From NCBI GenBank assembly GCA_009379825.1, contig WHTA01000004.1, positions 28,683 through 92,682 on the forward strand: a stretch of 64,000 bases of DNA, written 5' to 3'. The DNA comes from Streptosporangiales bacterium (GTDB lineage Bacteria; Actinomycetota; Actinomycetes; Streptosporangiales; WHST01). A program made the position numbers and the translations under genes. How positions within the stretch are numbered: position 1 is the stretch's first letter; each line of letters starts with the position of its first letter. Positions 38,836 to 47,138 of this stretch are shown here, piece after piece. The notes under the pieces were generated by a model. That model worked only from the letters and a program-made list of their open reading frames with translations, made no database searches and was not told the DNA's origin.

Positions 38836-40823
38836 GGTTCCTCGTCTTTCCAGCTGACGTCGGTGGGCAGTACCGGTGCGACGGTCGGCGGGTCTGCTGC
38901 GGAGTGGAACGGCGCGCCCGTGATCAGCACCGGCGTATCGCCGTACGTCTGTCGCACCACCGAGCCGCGTGCGGTCACCTGGGAGTGCTCGGCGGTCTCC
39001 TTGACGCCGAGCACAGGTGCCGCGGCCACGCCGGCGGCCGCCGCGTGTCGGAGTACGGTGCTCGTGTCCAGCGAGCCGTCGGCCTCGGCGACGAACGCGG
39101 CGAGTTCGGCCGGACCGGGTGCGGAGAGTGCGACCGTGCCGTCGGTGGTCGGATGGAGAGTCTCCGCCGGCGGTTCCTTGGTTGCCTCGTCGGCGAACCA
39201 GCGGTGGAACGTCGACCACACCGCGGCGTCGTACATCGCGACGTCGAGCAGCTGGCCGGCGCCGGTCTGTCTGTGCCGGCGTACGCCGAGGAGTGTCGCC
39301 GCGGCCGCGAGGTATGCGCCGGCGACGTCGGCCAACGACACAGCGGCCTTCATCGCAGGGGCGTCGGGGAGCGTGAGTAGCACGCCGGACTCGGCCTGCA
39401 CGGCGGTGTCGAACGCCCGAAGGCCCGCGCCCACACCTGCTCTGCCGTAGCCGGTGAGCTGGCAGTAGACGAGGGACCGCTGCGCGAGCACGGACTCCGC
39501 GCCGAGGTCGGCCGCGTCGAGTGCGGCGGCCGAGAGGTTGGTGAGAACGACGTCGGTTGCGGTGAGCAGCTGGTCGAACCGCTGCCGGTCGGTGGCGTCG
39601 GCGAGGTCGAGCCGGCAGCCGTGCTTGCCGGCATTGTTCACGAAGAACAGGTAGCCGACGTCGTCGATGCGTTGCGCCAACCGGCGTGAGCCTTCGCCGT
39701 GCGGCGGTTCCACCTTGACGACGTCCGCGCCGAGGTCGGCGAGCAGTCTCGCGGCAAGTGGTGCGGCGGTGTAGGCGCCGAGCTCGACGACGCGGAGCCC
39801 GGCGAGCGGCCCCTTGCCCGGCATCGGCGCTCTGGGTCGGCGCGGAGCACCTCCGGGCATCGGCTTCGGCGTCAGCGACGCGACCGGGCTGTGTGGTGCA
39901 CCGGTGTCGGTCACCAGCGAGCGCTCCGCGGTCAGCCGGTGCCCGCGTACCTCGGCGGGTGTGCGCAACCGAGCCACGGGGATGTCGGCTTCGGTGAGCT
40001 GCTGCACGAGGGTCGCACTGGGCTGTTGCCTCGACCAGGCACTGATCGACGCGTCCAGGGCGTCGACGTTCGCGACTCTGCTTGCGGTGTCGAGGAACCG
40101 GCCGTCGGCGGCGAGCTCGGGCCGGCCGATCACCTCGGTGAGGCGCCGCCACATCTGCTCCCCCATCGTGCAGACGACGACCGGCGCGTCCGCCGTCGGG
40201 TAGACGTTCCACGGCGCCGCCATGCCGTGCCTGTTGCCGATCCTGCGCGGGTCGTTGCCGGTGAGCGCGACCGGCGGGAGCAGCGTGCCGAGGTACGAGA
40301 CGAGCGTGTCGAGCTCGGCGATGTCTACGCAGTCGGATGCGCCTTCGCCGTAGGCGAGCAATGCGACGAGCCCGGCGAGCGCTGCCGTCGCGCGGCCGAG
40401 TGCGACCCCCGTCGGCCGTGGTGCGTCGCCCTCGTTCCCGTTGGCCAGCAGGAAGCCGGCGAGCGCCTCGAGGGTGAGCTCGCTCGCCGGCTGTCCCGCA
40501 AGTGGTCCGGTCAGGCCGTACGGGCTCAGGCACACCTCGAGTGGCTTCCGCCCGACGGAGTCGTGTTGCTGTAGGAGCTGGTGGCCGGTGTGGTCGGTGA
40601 CCACGGCGTCGGCGACGGTGAGCTGATGGTGCAGCTCGCCGGTGACCGTGTTCTTCCCCGCCTGTACCCAGGTGTCCCACGCGTCGGCCGCCGCGGGTTC
40701 GGTGGTGAACGCATCGACCTCGGCGCCGAGGTCGACGAGCAGCCGACCGAGCAGGCGTGCCGCACCCGGCCGGCCGGTCAGCTCGACGACCCGCAGGCCG
40801 TGCAGCGGTCGCTGGTCGCTCAT
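38832..40823 (-). CDS. CaiB/BaiF-family CoA-transferase with two tandem domains
   Basis: A 663-residue protein made of two family III CoA-transferase halves. The first starts PLHGLRVVELTGRPGAARLL, and the second, near residue 340, starts GPLAGLRVVELGAYTAAPLA and continues VVKVEPPHGEGSRRLAQRID. The first half lacks a clear catalytic Asp motif, whereas the second keeps the common LDLADATDRQRFDQLL layout. Family III enzymes move CoA between carboxylic acids. Single-domain members are about 400 residues; tandem fused forms occur in actinobacteria and their substrates are mostly unknown. It is flanked by an ACAD (stop 6 nt upstream) and the broken hydratase. Confidence 0.85.
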   Translation of the reverse strand: MSDQRPLHGLRVVELTGRPGAARLLGRLLVDLGAEVDAFTTEPAAADAWDTWVQAGKNTVTGELHHQLTVADAVVTDHTGHQLLQQHDSVGRKPLEVCLSPYGLTGPLAGQPASELTLEALAGFLLANGNEGDAPRPTGVALGRATAALAGLVALLAYGEGASDCVDIAELDTLVSYLGTLLPPVALTGNDPRRIGNRHGMAAPWNVYPTADAPVVVCTMGEQMWRRLTEVIGRPELAADGRFLDTASRVANVDALDASISAWSRQQPSATLVQQLTEADIPVARLRTPAEVRGHRLTAERSLVTDTGAPHSPVASLTPKPMPGGAPRRPRAPMPGKGPLAGLRVVELGAYTAAPLAARLLADLGADVVKVEPPHGEGSRRLAQRIDDVGYLFFVNNAGKHGCRLDLADATDRQRFDQLLTATDVVLTNLSAAALDAADLGAESVLAQRSLVYCQLTGYGRAGVGAGLRAFDTAVQAESGVLLTLPDAPAMKAAVSLADVAGAYLAAAATLLGVRRHRQTGAGQLLDVAMYDAAVWSTFHRWFADEATKEPPAETLHPTTDGTVALSAPGPAELAAFVAEADGSLDTSTVLRHAAAAGVAAAPVLGVKETAEHSQVTARGSVVRQTYGDTPVLITGAPFHSAADPPTVAPVLPTDVSWKDEEP

Positions 40824-40828
40824 GGTTA

Positions 40829-41989
40829 TCAGTACGACCGCGGCATGCCGAGCACGTGCGTGCCGATGTAGCCGAGCACCAGGTTGTTGCTGATCGGTGC
40901 GATCAGCTGGAAGCGGGCCTCCCTGAACTTGCGGTGGATGCCGTACTCGTCCGCGACGCCGTAGCCGCCGAACGCCGTCATGGCCGCGTTCGCGGCCTCC
41001 CAGGTGGCCTGCGACGCGAGCAGCTTCGCCGAGTTGGCCTCCATGCCCGGCTGCTCACCGTTCTCAAATGCCGCGGCCGCCTTGTAGCGCATGAGGCTGG
41101 CCGCCTCGAGCTGGGCGTACGCCTGGGCGATGGGGAACTGCACTGCCTGGTTCGAGCCGATCGGCCGGTCGAACACCTCGCGCTGCGTCGCGTACTCCGC
41201 CGCCTTGCGCACCAGCCAGTAACCGTCGCCGAGCACCTCGGACGCCACCAGCACGCGCTCGGCGTTCATGCCGCTGAGGATGTAGCGGAAGCCCTTGCCT
41301 TCCTCGCCGACGAGGTTCGCCGCCGGCACCCGCAGGTCGTTGATGAAGAGGGAGTACGTCTCGTGCGGCACCATGGTGCGGATCGGCTGCACCTCGACGG
41401 CGTCGCCCGCCTCGCGGAGGTCGACGACGAACGTGCTGATCCCGTCGGTCTTCTTCGCGACGTCCCGCTTCGGCGTGGTACGGGTGAGGATCAGCATCAG
41501 GTCGGTGTGCTCGACCCTGGACGTCCACATCTTGCTGCCGTTGATGACGTACTCGTCGCCGTCTGGCACCGCGGTGGTGGTGATGCTCGTGGTGTCGGAG
41601 CCGGCGTCCGGCTCGGTGATGGCGAACGACTGCAGTCGCAGCTTTCCAGCGGCGATGTCGGGTAGCCACCGCTGCTTCTGCTCCTCGTTGCCGTGTCGCA
41701 GGATGGTGCCCATCGTGTACATCTGCGCGTGCGCGGGGAGGCCGGTGCCGCCGGACTTGTTGACCTCTTCCAGGATCACCGCGGCGTCGGTCAACGTGCC
41801 GCCGCCACCGCCGTACTCCTCGGGGACGAGCACCGCGAGGTAGCCGGCCTTGGTGAGTGCCTCGACGAACTCGGTGGGATACCTGTCGTCCTGGTCGGCC
41901 TTGTTCCAGTACTCCTCGGGGAACTTGGCGCACAGCTCGGCGACGCTGCGAGCCAACGCCTGCTGGTCGTCGGTGAGGGTGAAGTCCAT
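40829..41989 (-). CDS. Acyl-CoA dehydrogenase
   Basis: A 386-residue ACAD: MDFTLTDDQQALARSVAELC, the FAD segments SFAITEPDAGSDTTSITTTA and KMWTSRVEHTDLMLILTRTT, and a C-terminal bundle ending GIHRKFREARFQLIAPISNN. The YEGT region of classical members is replaced by this APISNN form, seen in a distinct ACAD branch. It is part of the operon running 45727 to 37206. The substrate is unknown. Confidence 0.88.
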   Translation of the reverse strand: MDFTLTDDQQALARSVAELCAKFPEEYWNKADQDDRYPTEFVEALTKAGYLAVLVPEEYGGGGGTLTDAAVILEEVNKSGGTGLPAHAQMYTMGTILRHGNEEQKQRWLPDIAAGKLRLQSFAITEPDAGSDTTSITTTAVPDGDEYVINGSKMWTSRVEHTDLMLILTRTTPKRDVAKKTDGISTFVVDLREAGDAVEVQPIRTMVPHETYSLFINDLRVPAANLVGEEGKGFRYILSGMNAERVLVASEVLGDGYWLVRKAAEYATQREVFDRPIGSNQAVQFPIAQAYAQLEAASLMRYKAAAAFENGEQPGMEANSAKLLASQATWEAANAAMTAFGGYGVADEYGIHRKFREARFQLIAPISNNLVLGYIGTHVLGMPRSY

Positions 41990-42018
41990 CAGCGCTCCAA
42001 GGGATCTCTCTGTCGTGC

Positions 42019-42744
42019 TCAGTCGACCCGGGCCATGCCGCCATTGACGCTCAACACCTGTCCGGTGATGTAGCTGCTCTCCGGCCGGGTGAAGAACTCA
42101 GCCGCCGCTGCGACGTCCGCCGGCTCGCCGATGCGCTGCATCGGGTTCGCGCGGCGGCGCTTCTCGATCTGCTCGTCGGTGAGCATCTCCCGTAGCAGCG
42201 GCGTGTTCGTCGTGCCGGGAGACACGACGTTCACCGTCACCTGTGACCGAGCAAGCTCCACGGCCAGCGACTTGGCGAACGCGATCTCGGCCGCCTTGGC
42301 ACCCGCGTACACTGCCTCGCCGCGCACTCCGATGCGCGCAGCGTCCGACGCGATGACGACGATGCGTCCGTTCCTCGCCGCGACCATCGGCGGCGCGAAC
42401 GTCCGTACGAGGTGCAGCAGGCCCAGGTAGTTGACGGCCACCACGCGCTCGTCGGACTCGGGCGTCGAGTCGAGGAAGTTGCCGTGCGGTGACCAGCCGG
42501 CGCAGTGCACGAGCGCCGTGACTTCGCCCTCGTCGGCCGCGATCTCGGCTGCGACGGCCCGCACGCGCTGCTCGTCCGTGATGTCGCACGCGTAGGTGCG
42601 GGCGAAGGGCGTGCCATCGTCCGCGGCGGTGAGGTCGAGGCCGAGCACGCGGTGACCGCTGTCGAGCAGCGCCTGGCCGATGGCCAGGCCGATGCCGCTG
42701 GCCGAACCGGTGACGAGCGCCAACGGTGCGGATGCGTCGACCAT
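42019..42744 (-). CDS. SDR-family dehydrogenase
   Basis: A 241-residue classical SDR: TGSASGIGLAIGQALLDSGH, the CAG turn (ALVHCAGWSPHGNFLD), Ser in VVIASDAARIG, and YxxxK in AVYAGAKAAEIAFAKSL. ATG 42744 has AGGAGG 7 nt upstream on the minus strand. Within the acyl-CoA operon it is a natural 3-hydroxyacyl-CoA dehydrogenase candidate, but the family covers many alcohols. Confidence 0.88.
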   Translation of the reverse strand: MVDASAPLALVTGSASGIGLAIGQALLDSGHRVLGLDLTAADDGTPFARTYACDITDEQRVRAVAAEIAADEGEVTALVHCAGWSPHGNFLDSTPESDERVVAVNYLGLLHLVRTFAPPMVAARNGRIVVIASDAARIGVRGEAVYAGAKAAEIAFAKSLAVELARSQVTVNVVSPGTTNTPLLREMLTDEQIEKRRRANPMQRIGEPADVAAAAEFFTRPESSYITGQVLSVNGGMARVD

Positions 42745-42765
42745 CGTCGCTACCTCCTGCCGTGT

Positions 42766-43902
42766 CTAGACGAACGCGGAAAGGCCGAGCAGCTCCCGGC
42801 CGATGATGAGTTGCTGGATCTGGCTGGTGCCGTCGGGGAAGGTGAGCATGCGCGCGTCGCGCAGCCACTGGTCGAACGGCAGCTCGGTGCTCACGCCGTA
42901 CGTGCCGGCCACCTGCTGCGCCTTGAGGATGGCCTGCAGCGCAGTTTCCGTCGCGAAGAGCTTCGCCATCGACGACGACAACACGGTGGACCGGCCCTGC
43001 TCCATCTCGGACAGCGCGCGGTAGCAGAGCAGGCGGGCTGCGGCCACCGAGCTGGCGGCGTCGGCGATGAGCCCCTGCACGAGCTGGAACCGGCCGATCG
43101 GGCGGCCGAACTGCTCCCGCGTCTGTGCGTACGAGATCGCGTAGTCGATTGCGGCCTGCGCCAGCGCACACGCGATGAGCCCCATGGAGACCCGGTTGAG
43201 CGTCCAGGAGTCGGTCATCCGCTCGCTGGTGGCGGAGCTGGTGAGCACATGGTCGGCCGGCACGGTGGCGTGTACGGTGACCGAACACAGGTGACCGCGA
43301 CCGAGGCCGCTCATCGGGATCTCTTCCGCGGTGACCGCGGTCGTACGGGTGTCGACGAGCACCCGTGCCGGGTCGCCGGTGCGTTCGTCCTTCGCCAGCA
43401 CGACGAGCACGTCGGCGACCGTGCCGTTCGACGTCCACAGCTTCGTTGCGTTCAGCACGCGCTCGTCCCCGTCGCTGCTGACGGTCGAGGTGACCGAGTT
43501 CGACGCGGAACCGACGTCCGGCTCGCTGATGGCCGAGCCACCGATCAGCTCGCCGGCGATGAGACCCGGCAGGTACTTGGCCCGTACCTCCTCGTCCGCG
43601 CCGAGCGCGATCCGGTAGACGGTCGCCTCCTGCGCGATGCATGCGACCGCGAGGAACGCGGGCAGGGCTTCTGTCACCGTGCCGCCGAGCGTGTGGCCGA
43701 GACCGGTGCCACCCATTTCCTCCGGTACCCGCACCCCGAAGTAGCCGGTGGACGCGATGTCGCGGAAGCACTCGGCGAGCGTCTCCTTCGACACCGGTTC
43801 TGCCGGCGCACACGCGGCCAGCCGTGGCTCGATCCGCCGCTTCACCATGTCGGCCACGGACGACGCGAGCAGCCGCTCGGTCTCGTCGACGACGATCCGC
43901 AT
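42766..43902 (-). CDS. Acyl-CoA dehydrogenase family protein
   Basis: A 378-residue ACAD. Segments GSAISEPDVGSASNSVTSTV, KLWTSNGTVADVLVVLAKDE and YAQTREQFGRPIGRFQLVQG are typical. The usual YEGT motif reads FPDGTSQIQQL, with Asp where Glu normally acts as catalytic base. ATG 43902 has GGGGGAG upstream and overlaps the LLM gene stop as TGATG; the longer upstream frame is a shadow. It could oxidise, or in reverse reduce, a short or branched acyl-CoA. Confidence 0.86.
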   Translation of the reverse strand: MRIVVDETERLLASSVADMVKRRIEPRLAACAPAEPVSKETLAECFRDIASTGYFGVRVPEEMGGTGLGHTLGGTVTEALPAFLAVACIAQEATVYRIALGADEEVRAKYLPGLIAGELIGGSAISEPDVGSASNSVTSTVSSDGDERVLNATKLWTSNGTVADVLVVLAKDERTGDPARVLVDTRTTAVTAEEIPMSGLGRGHLCSVTVHATVPADHVLTSSATSERMTDSWTLNRVSMGLIACALAQAAIDYAISYAQTREQFGRPIGRFQLVQGLIADAASSVAAARLLCYRALSEMEQGRSTVLSSSMAKLFATETALQAILKAQQVAGTYGVSTELPFDQWLRDARMLTFPDGTSQIQQLIIGRELLGLSAFV

Positions 43903-44939
43903 CAGCGCTCCCCCTGCCCGAGCGCAGAGTTGACCCTCGGCATGACCTCGGTGGCCAGCAGCTCGAGCGACGCCATGATGTTGCGGTGGTCCATGCCGAG
44001 CCACTGCGTACGGGCAAGCAGCAGGTTGACGTCGGAGGCCCCGACGAAGTCCACGAGCTGCGCGGCGACCGTCTCCGGGTCGCCGATGACCGCTCGTTGA
44101 GCGGCCTTCTCGTAGTCGACCGCATCGCCGGCCTGGTCGAGCACCTCGGCGAAGAGTCCCCAGCTGTCGAACATGCTGTAGCTCGACGTGAGGTAGGGAC
44201 CGGCGTCGCGGATCGCGGACTCCATGGTGCGGCCGACGTAGATGTTGCGCAGCCCCGGCCGGGTGGCGGGCAGTGTGCGTCCTGCCTCGCTCAGGTATGT
44301 GCGGTACTGCTCGGCCTGCGTGGCTACGTCGCCTGGCGGCAGGTGCGACGTGGCGAGCCAGGCGTCACCGAGCTGCGCCGCCCGGCGCAGCGCCCGTGGT
44401 GAGCTCGCGCCGAGCCAGATCGGCGGTCCGCCCTGGCTGACCGGCCGCAGACCGAGCTCGACGTCGGTGACCGAGTAGCGGCTGCCCGCGTAGCTGACTG
44501 GTCCTTCCGTACGCCACAGCGCGCGCAGGATCTCCACGGTCTCGTGTACCGCCTGGCCCCGGCCGGCCATCGGTACGGACAGCGATGCGAACTCGTGTGC
44601 GTTCCAACCGGCGCTGAGGCCGAGCGCAAAGTTACCTTCGGTGAGCCCGTCGAGGTACGCCGCCTGCTCCGCGAGCACCACCGGGTTGTGCAACGGCGCG
44701 GCGAGCACGCCGGTGCCGAACAGCATGCCCTCGCCCTGGTCGCAGATGCGGCCGAGCAGGTGCAGCGGCGGCAGCCACACGGAGTCCTGGCGGGAGAAGT
44801 GCTCGCCGACGATGACTGCGCGCAGCCCGAGCTGGTGGCACAGCCGTACGGTCTCGCGTTGCTCCTCGGTGGCGCGGCGTACGTCGACCCCCTTCTCGTA
44901 CTCGGGGTTGACGAAGTAGCCAAGCTCGACGGCGGTCAT
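43902..44939 (-). CDS. LLM-class (luciferase-like) flavin/F420-dependent oxidoreductase
   Basis: A 345-residue bacterial-luciferase-fold protein: MTAVELGYFVNPEYEKGVDV, VIVGEHFSRQDSVWLPPLHL, LDGLTEGNFALGLSAGWNAH and GGPPIWLGASSPRALRRAAQ. Actinobacterial members use F420 or FMN as hydride carriers, or act as monooxygenases. ATG 44939 is chosen, with AGGGGA upstream; the longer frame to 45200 is a shadow of the hydratase gene. Its place inside an acyl-CoA operon is unusual and suggests an oxygenation or reduction step on an acyl chain. Confidence 0.86.
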   Translation of the reverse strand: MTAVELGYFVNPEYEKGVDVRRATEEQRETVRLCHQLGLRAVIVGEHFSRQDSVWLPPLHLLGRICDQGEGMLFGTGVLAAPLHNPVVLAEQAAYLDGLTEGNFALGLSAGWNAHEFASLSVPMAGRGQAVHETVEILRALWRTEGPVSYAGSRYSVTDVELGLRPVSQGGPPIWLGASSPRALRRAAQLGDAWLATSHLPPGDVATQAEQYRTYLSEAGRTLPATRPGLRNIYVGRTMESAIRDAGPYLTSSYSMFDSWGLFAEVLDQAGDAVDYEKAAQRAVIGDPETVAAQLVDFVGASDVNLLLARTQWLGMDHRNIMASLELLATEVMPRVNSALGQGER

Positions 44940-44947
44940 GGCGTCCC

Positions 44948-45727
44948 CTACTCGCCTGTCCAGTGCGGTTCGCGCTTCTCGACGAACGCGTTCACGCCCT
45001 CCACCCGGTCCTTGGAGGTGTACGGGTTCGGGCCGACGTTGAGGCGCAGGCCGGCGGAGATCGGCTGCCCCCACGACTTCTTGGCCATCTCCGCGTACCG
45101 GCGCAGGCTCAGTGGCGCGTTGCGGGCGATGCTGTGGGCGAAGGTCATCGCCTCGTCCATCAGCCGTTCCTTCGGATGGACGGCGTTGAGCAGGCCCCAC
45201 TGCAGTGCCTCGTCCGGCAGCATCCGCCGGCCGCAGTAGAGCATCTCCATGGCGATGGCGCGTGGCAGCAGCTGTGGCAGCAGCACGCTGGCGAAGTTCG
45301 CGCCCATGCCGCGTTTCGCCTCGGATAGTTGGAGGAACGAGTGCTCGGCGGCGATGCGTAGGTCGCAGGCCAACGCCAGCTCACAACCACCGCCCACCGC
45401 CGCGCCGTTGACGACGGCGAGCACCGGCTTGTACGTCTCGAAGACCGTCTCGTGCAGGTTGCGCTCGGCGGCCACCATCGGCTGTTTGATCTGCGTCTGG
45501 CTCTTCGCCTTGTCGTCGAGCTCGCGGAGGTCACGCCCGGCGCAGAAGGCCCGGTCACCGGAACCGGTGACGACCACGACGCGCACGTCGGGGTCGGCGT
45601 TCGCCTCGGTGAAGTGCTCGACCAGCAGCTGGCTGGCCTCGTCGTCGAGAGCGTTGCTGCGCTGCGCACGGTCGATGGTGAGTACCCGCACACCGCCCTC
45701 GTCCGCCATGAGGATCGACGCGCTCAT
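44948..45727 (-). CDS. Enoyl-CoA hydratase/isomerase family protein, first gene of the acyl-CoA operon
   Basis: A 259-residue crotonase: oxyanion loops TGSGDRAFCAGRDLRELD and VVNGAAVGGGCELALACDLR, then FLQLSEAKRGMGANFASVLL. ATG 45727 has AAGGAG 4-5 nt upstream. It is the promoter-proximal gene of a minus-strand operon (hydratase, LLM, ACAD, SDR, ACAD, CoA-transferase, two hydratases) that begins behind the palindrome at 45743-45756. Confidence 0.88.
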   Translation of the reverse strand: MSASILMADEGGVRVLTIDRAQRSNALDDEASQLLVEHFTEANADPDVRVVVVTGSGDRAFCAGRDLRELDDKAKSQTQIKQPMVAAERNLHETVFETYKPVLAVVNGAAVGGGCELALACDLRIAAEHSFLQLSEAKRGMGANFASVLLPQLLPRAIAMEMLYCGRRMLPDEALQWGLLNAVHPKERLMDEAMTFAHSIARNAPLSLRRYAEMAKKSWGQPISAGLRLNVGPNPYTSKDRVEGVNAFVEKREPHWTGE

Positions 45728-45742
45728 GCGTCTCCTTAAGAT

Positions 45743-45756
45743 ATCTGATATCAGAT
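45743..45756. promoter_or_regulatory. Perfect 14-bp operator palindrome at the acyl-CoA operon start
   Basis: ATCTGATATCAGAT is a perfect palindrome in an AT-rich island, unusual for this DNA. It begins 16 nt upstream of the first start codon and covers the expected transcription start of the promoter at 45762-45791. This layout is typical of a repressor operator; the repressor is not known, and the GntR proteins nearby are candidates. Confidence 0.7.
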
Positions 45757-45761
45757 CACCG

Positions 45762-45791
45762 AGCTTGGCACCGCATGCACCCGGCAGTCAA
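45762..45791 (-). promoter_or_regulatory. Housekeeping-type promoter of the acyl-CoA operon
   Basis: On the minus strand TTGACT (45791-45786) and CAAGCT (45767-45762) are separated by 18 nt, a reasonable -35/-10 pair for actinobacterial housekeeping sigma factors (conserved A and T of TAnnnT kept). The start of transcription would fall in the adjacent palindrome. Confidence 0.5.
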
Positions 45792-45833
45792 GAGCGATCC
45801 CGCCACGTGGACCGCCAACCGGCGCGCCGGGAG

Positions 45834-46088
45834 TTAGTGGTGGGCGTCCTTGGTGCCGAAGTAGCGGGATGAGACGTCGACCTGGGCGAGGCGGCGGAGG
45901 GCTAGCAGCAGCGGCTCGGCGAGGATGGTGCCTAGTACGACGTGGCGTACGGCGGCCTCGGTGGAGTCTGTGGGGATGTCGGTCAGCTCGCGTTCGGCGA
46001 CCGTGTGCATCGCGTTCGCGTACTCGACCAGGGTGTCGTCGGGGACGGCGAAGTCGGCCGCTTCGATCGCGGCGAGACCGGACGCCGC
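45834..46088 (-). pseudogene. C-terminal remnant of an unidentified minus-strand gene
   Basis: An open minus-strand frame ending at TAA (45834-45836) reads VEYANAMHTVAERELTDIPT, VRHVVLGTILAEPLLLALRR and ends YFGTKDAHH. It has coding-like composition but no beginning: at about 46085 it meets, head to head, the remnant of a plus-strand hydrolase gene. I do not recognise the family; a helical regulator C-terminus is only a guess. Together with the next entry it accounts for the otherwise gene-free 45728-46343 stretch. Confidence 0.5.
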
Positions 46089-46335
46089 ACCGCAGTCGCC
46101 GCTGCACGGCGACCTGCACGGCCTGCCGCCGCTGCTGCTCGCGGTCGGTTCGAGCGAGGTGCTGCTCGACGACGCCCGTCGGTTCGCCGCGACGGCCGCG
46201 CGCGCCGGCGTACCCGTCGAGCTGGAGATCTACGACGGGCTGGCGCACGGCTTCCACCTGGCGATGCTGGCCGACCCGCCACCACCTGCCGCCGCGCTCC
46301 GCCAGCGACTGACCGACTGGAGCCGGGCGTGGTGA
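46087..46335 (+). pseudogene. C-terminal remnant of an alpha/beta hydrolase (HSL/acetyl-esterase family)
   Basis: The frame from about 46087 reads SPLHGDLHGLPPLLLAVGSS, EVLLDDARRFAATAARAG and ELEIYDGLAHGFHLAML, ending at TGA 46333-46335. This is the C-terminal 80 residues of a hormone-sensitive-lipase-type esterase, including the catalytic Asp (VLLDDA) and His (AHGFH). The N-terminal 200 or more residues with HGGG and GxSxG are missing. Its neighbour on the left is also a 3' remnant on the opposite strand, so both 5' ends and their shared promoter region have been lost. Confidence 0.75.
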
Positions 46336-46343
46336 GCCCGGGG

Positions 46344-47129
46344 TCAGTGGCCGGTCCAGCGGGGTGGGTGGCGTTCGGCGAAGGCTTGCGGGCCTTCGGC
46401 GGCGTCGGTGGAGGTGAGCATGGCTTGGTAGGTGGGCAGGGTGCCGCTGCGAAGCAGTGCGTAGCCCTCGTCTACCCGTAGTGCTGCTGTGGCTGCGGTG
46501 ATCTCCTTGACCGCCGCTATCGCGAGTGGGGCGCCCGCGCGGATCGCGTGGGCGAGGTCCAGGGCTGCCGGCAGCAGCTCGTCGGCGGGGACGACACGGT
46601 TGACCAGGCCCCAGCTGCTGGCCTCGGCGGCGGGCATGCGGCGGCCGGTGAGCAGCAGCTCGGTCGCGACGGCGGTTGGCAGTCGCTTCGGTAGCCGTAG
46701 GACGCCGCCGGAGTCTGCGACCATGCCGAGCGACACCTCGGGCAGCGCGAACTCGGCGTGGTCGGCCGCCACGACGAGGTCGGCGGCGAGGGCCAGCTCG
46801 AGGCCGCCGCCGAGGGCGAGTCCGTTCACCGCGGCGATCACCGGCTTGCCCAGGTCGAAGAACTCGGTGAGGCCGGCGAACCCGCCTGGGCCGTGGTCGG
46901 CGTCGATCCCCTCGCCGGCCGCGGCCGCCTTGAGGTCCCAGCCGGCGGAGAAGAACCTGTCGCCCGCGCCGATCAGCACCGCGACCCGCAGCGCGTCGTC
47001 GGACTGCAGCAGGGCGAACGCCTCGTAGAGCGCCTGGCTCGTGGCGACGTCGATCGCGTTGGCTTTCGGCCGGTCCAGCGTCACCACCAGCACACCGTCG
47101 TCGACGTCTATCCGCACCGGATCAGCCAT
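46344..47129 (-). CDS. caiD: CaiD-like enoyl-CoA hydratase (crotonobetainyl-CoA hydratase family)
   Basis: A 261-residue crotonase-fold protein that closely tracks E. coli CaiD along its length: [76 protein letters not shown] and the end [12 protein letters not shown]. CaiD hydrates crotonobetainyl-CoA to carnitinyl-CoA. ATG 47129 has GAGGAGG upstream. It closes an operon with an ADP-forming acyl-CoA ligase, an ACAD and a betainyl-CoA-thioesterase-like protein. The substrate is inferred; related hydratases act on other branched acyl-CoAs. Confidence 0.82.
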   Translation of the reverse strand: MADPVRIDVDDGVLVVTLDRPKANAIDVATSQALYEAFALLQSDDALRVAVLIGAGDRFFSAGWDLKAAAAGEGIDADHGPGGFAGLTEFFDLGKPVIAAVNGLALGGGLELALAADLVVAADHAEFALPEVSLGMVADSGGVLRLPKRLPTAVATELLLTGRRMPAAEASSWGLVNRVVPADELLPAALDLAHAIRAGAPLAIAAVKEITAATAALRVDEGYALLRSGTLPTYQAMLTSTDAAEGPQAFAERHPPRWTGH

Positions 47130-47138
47130 CCGTCCTCC

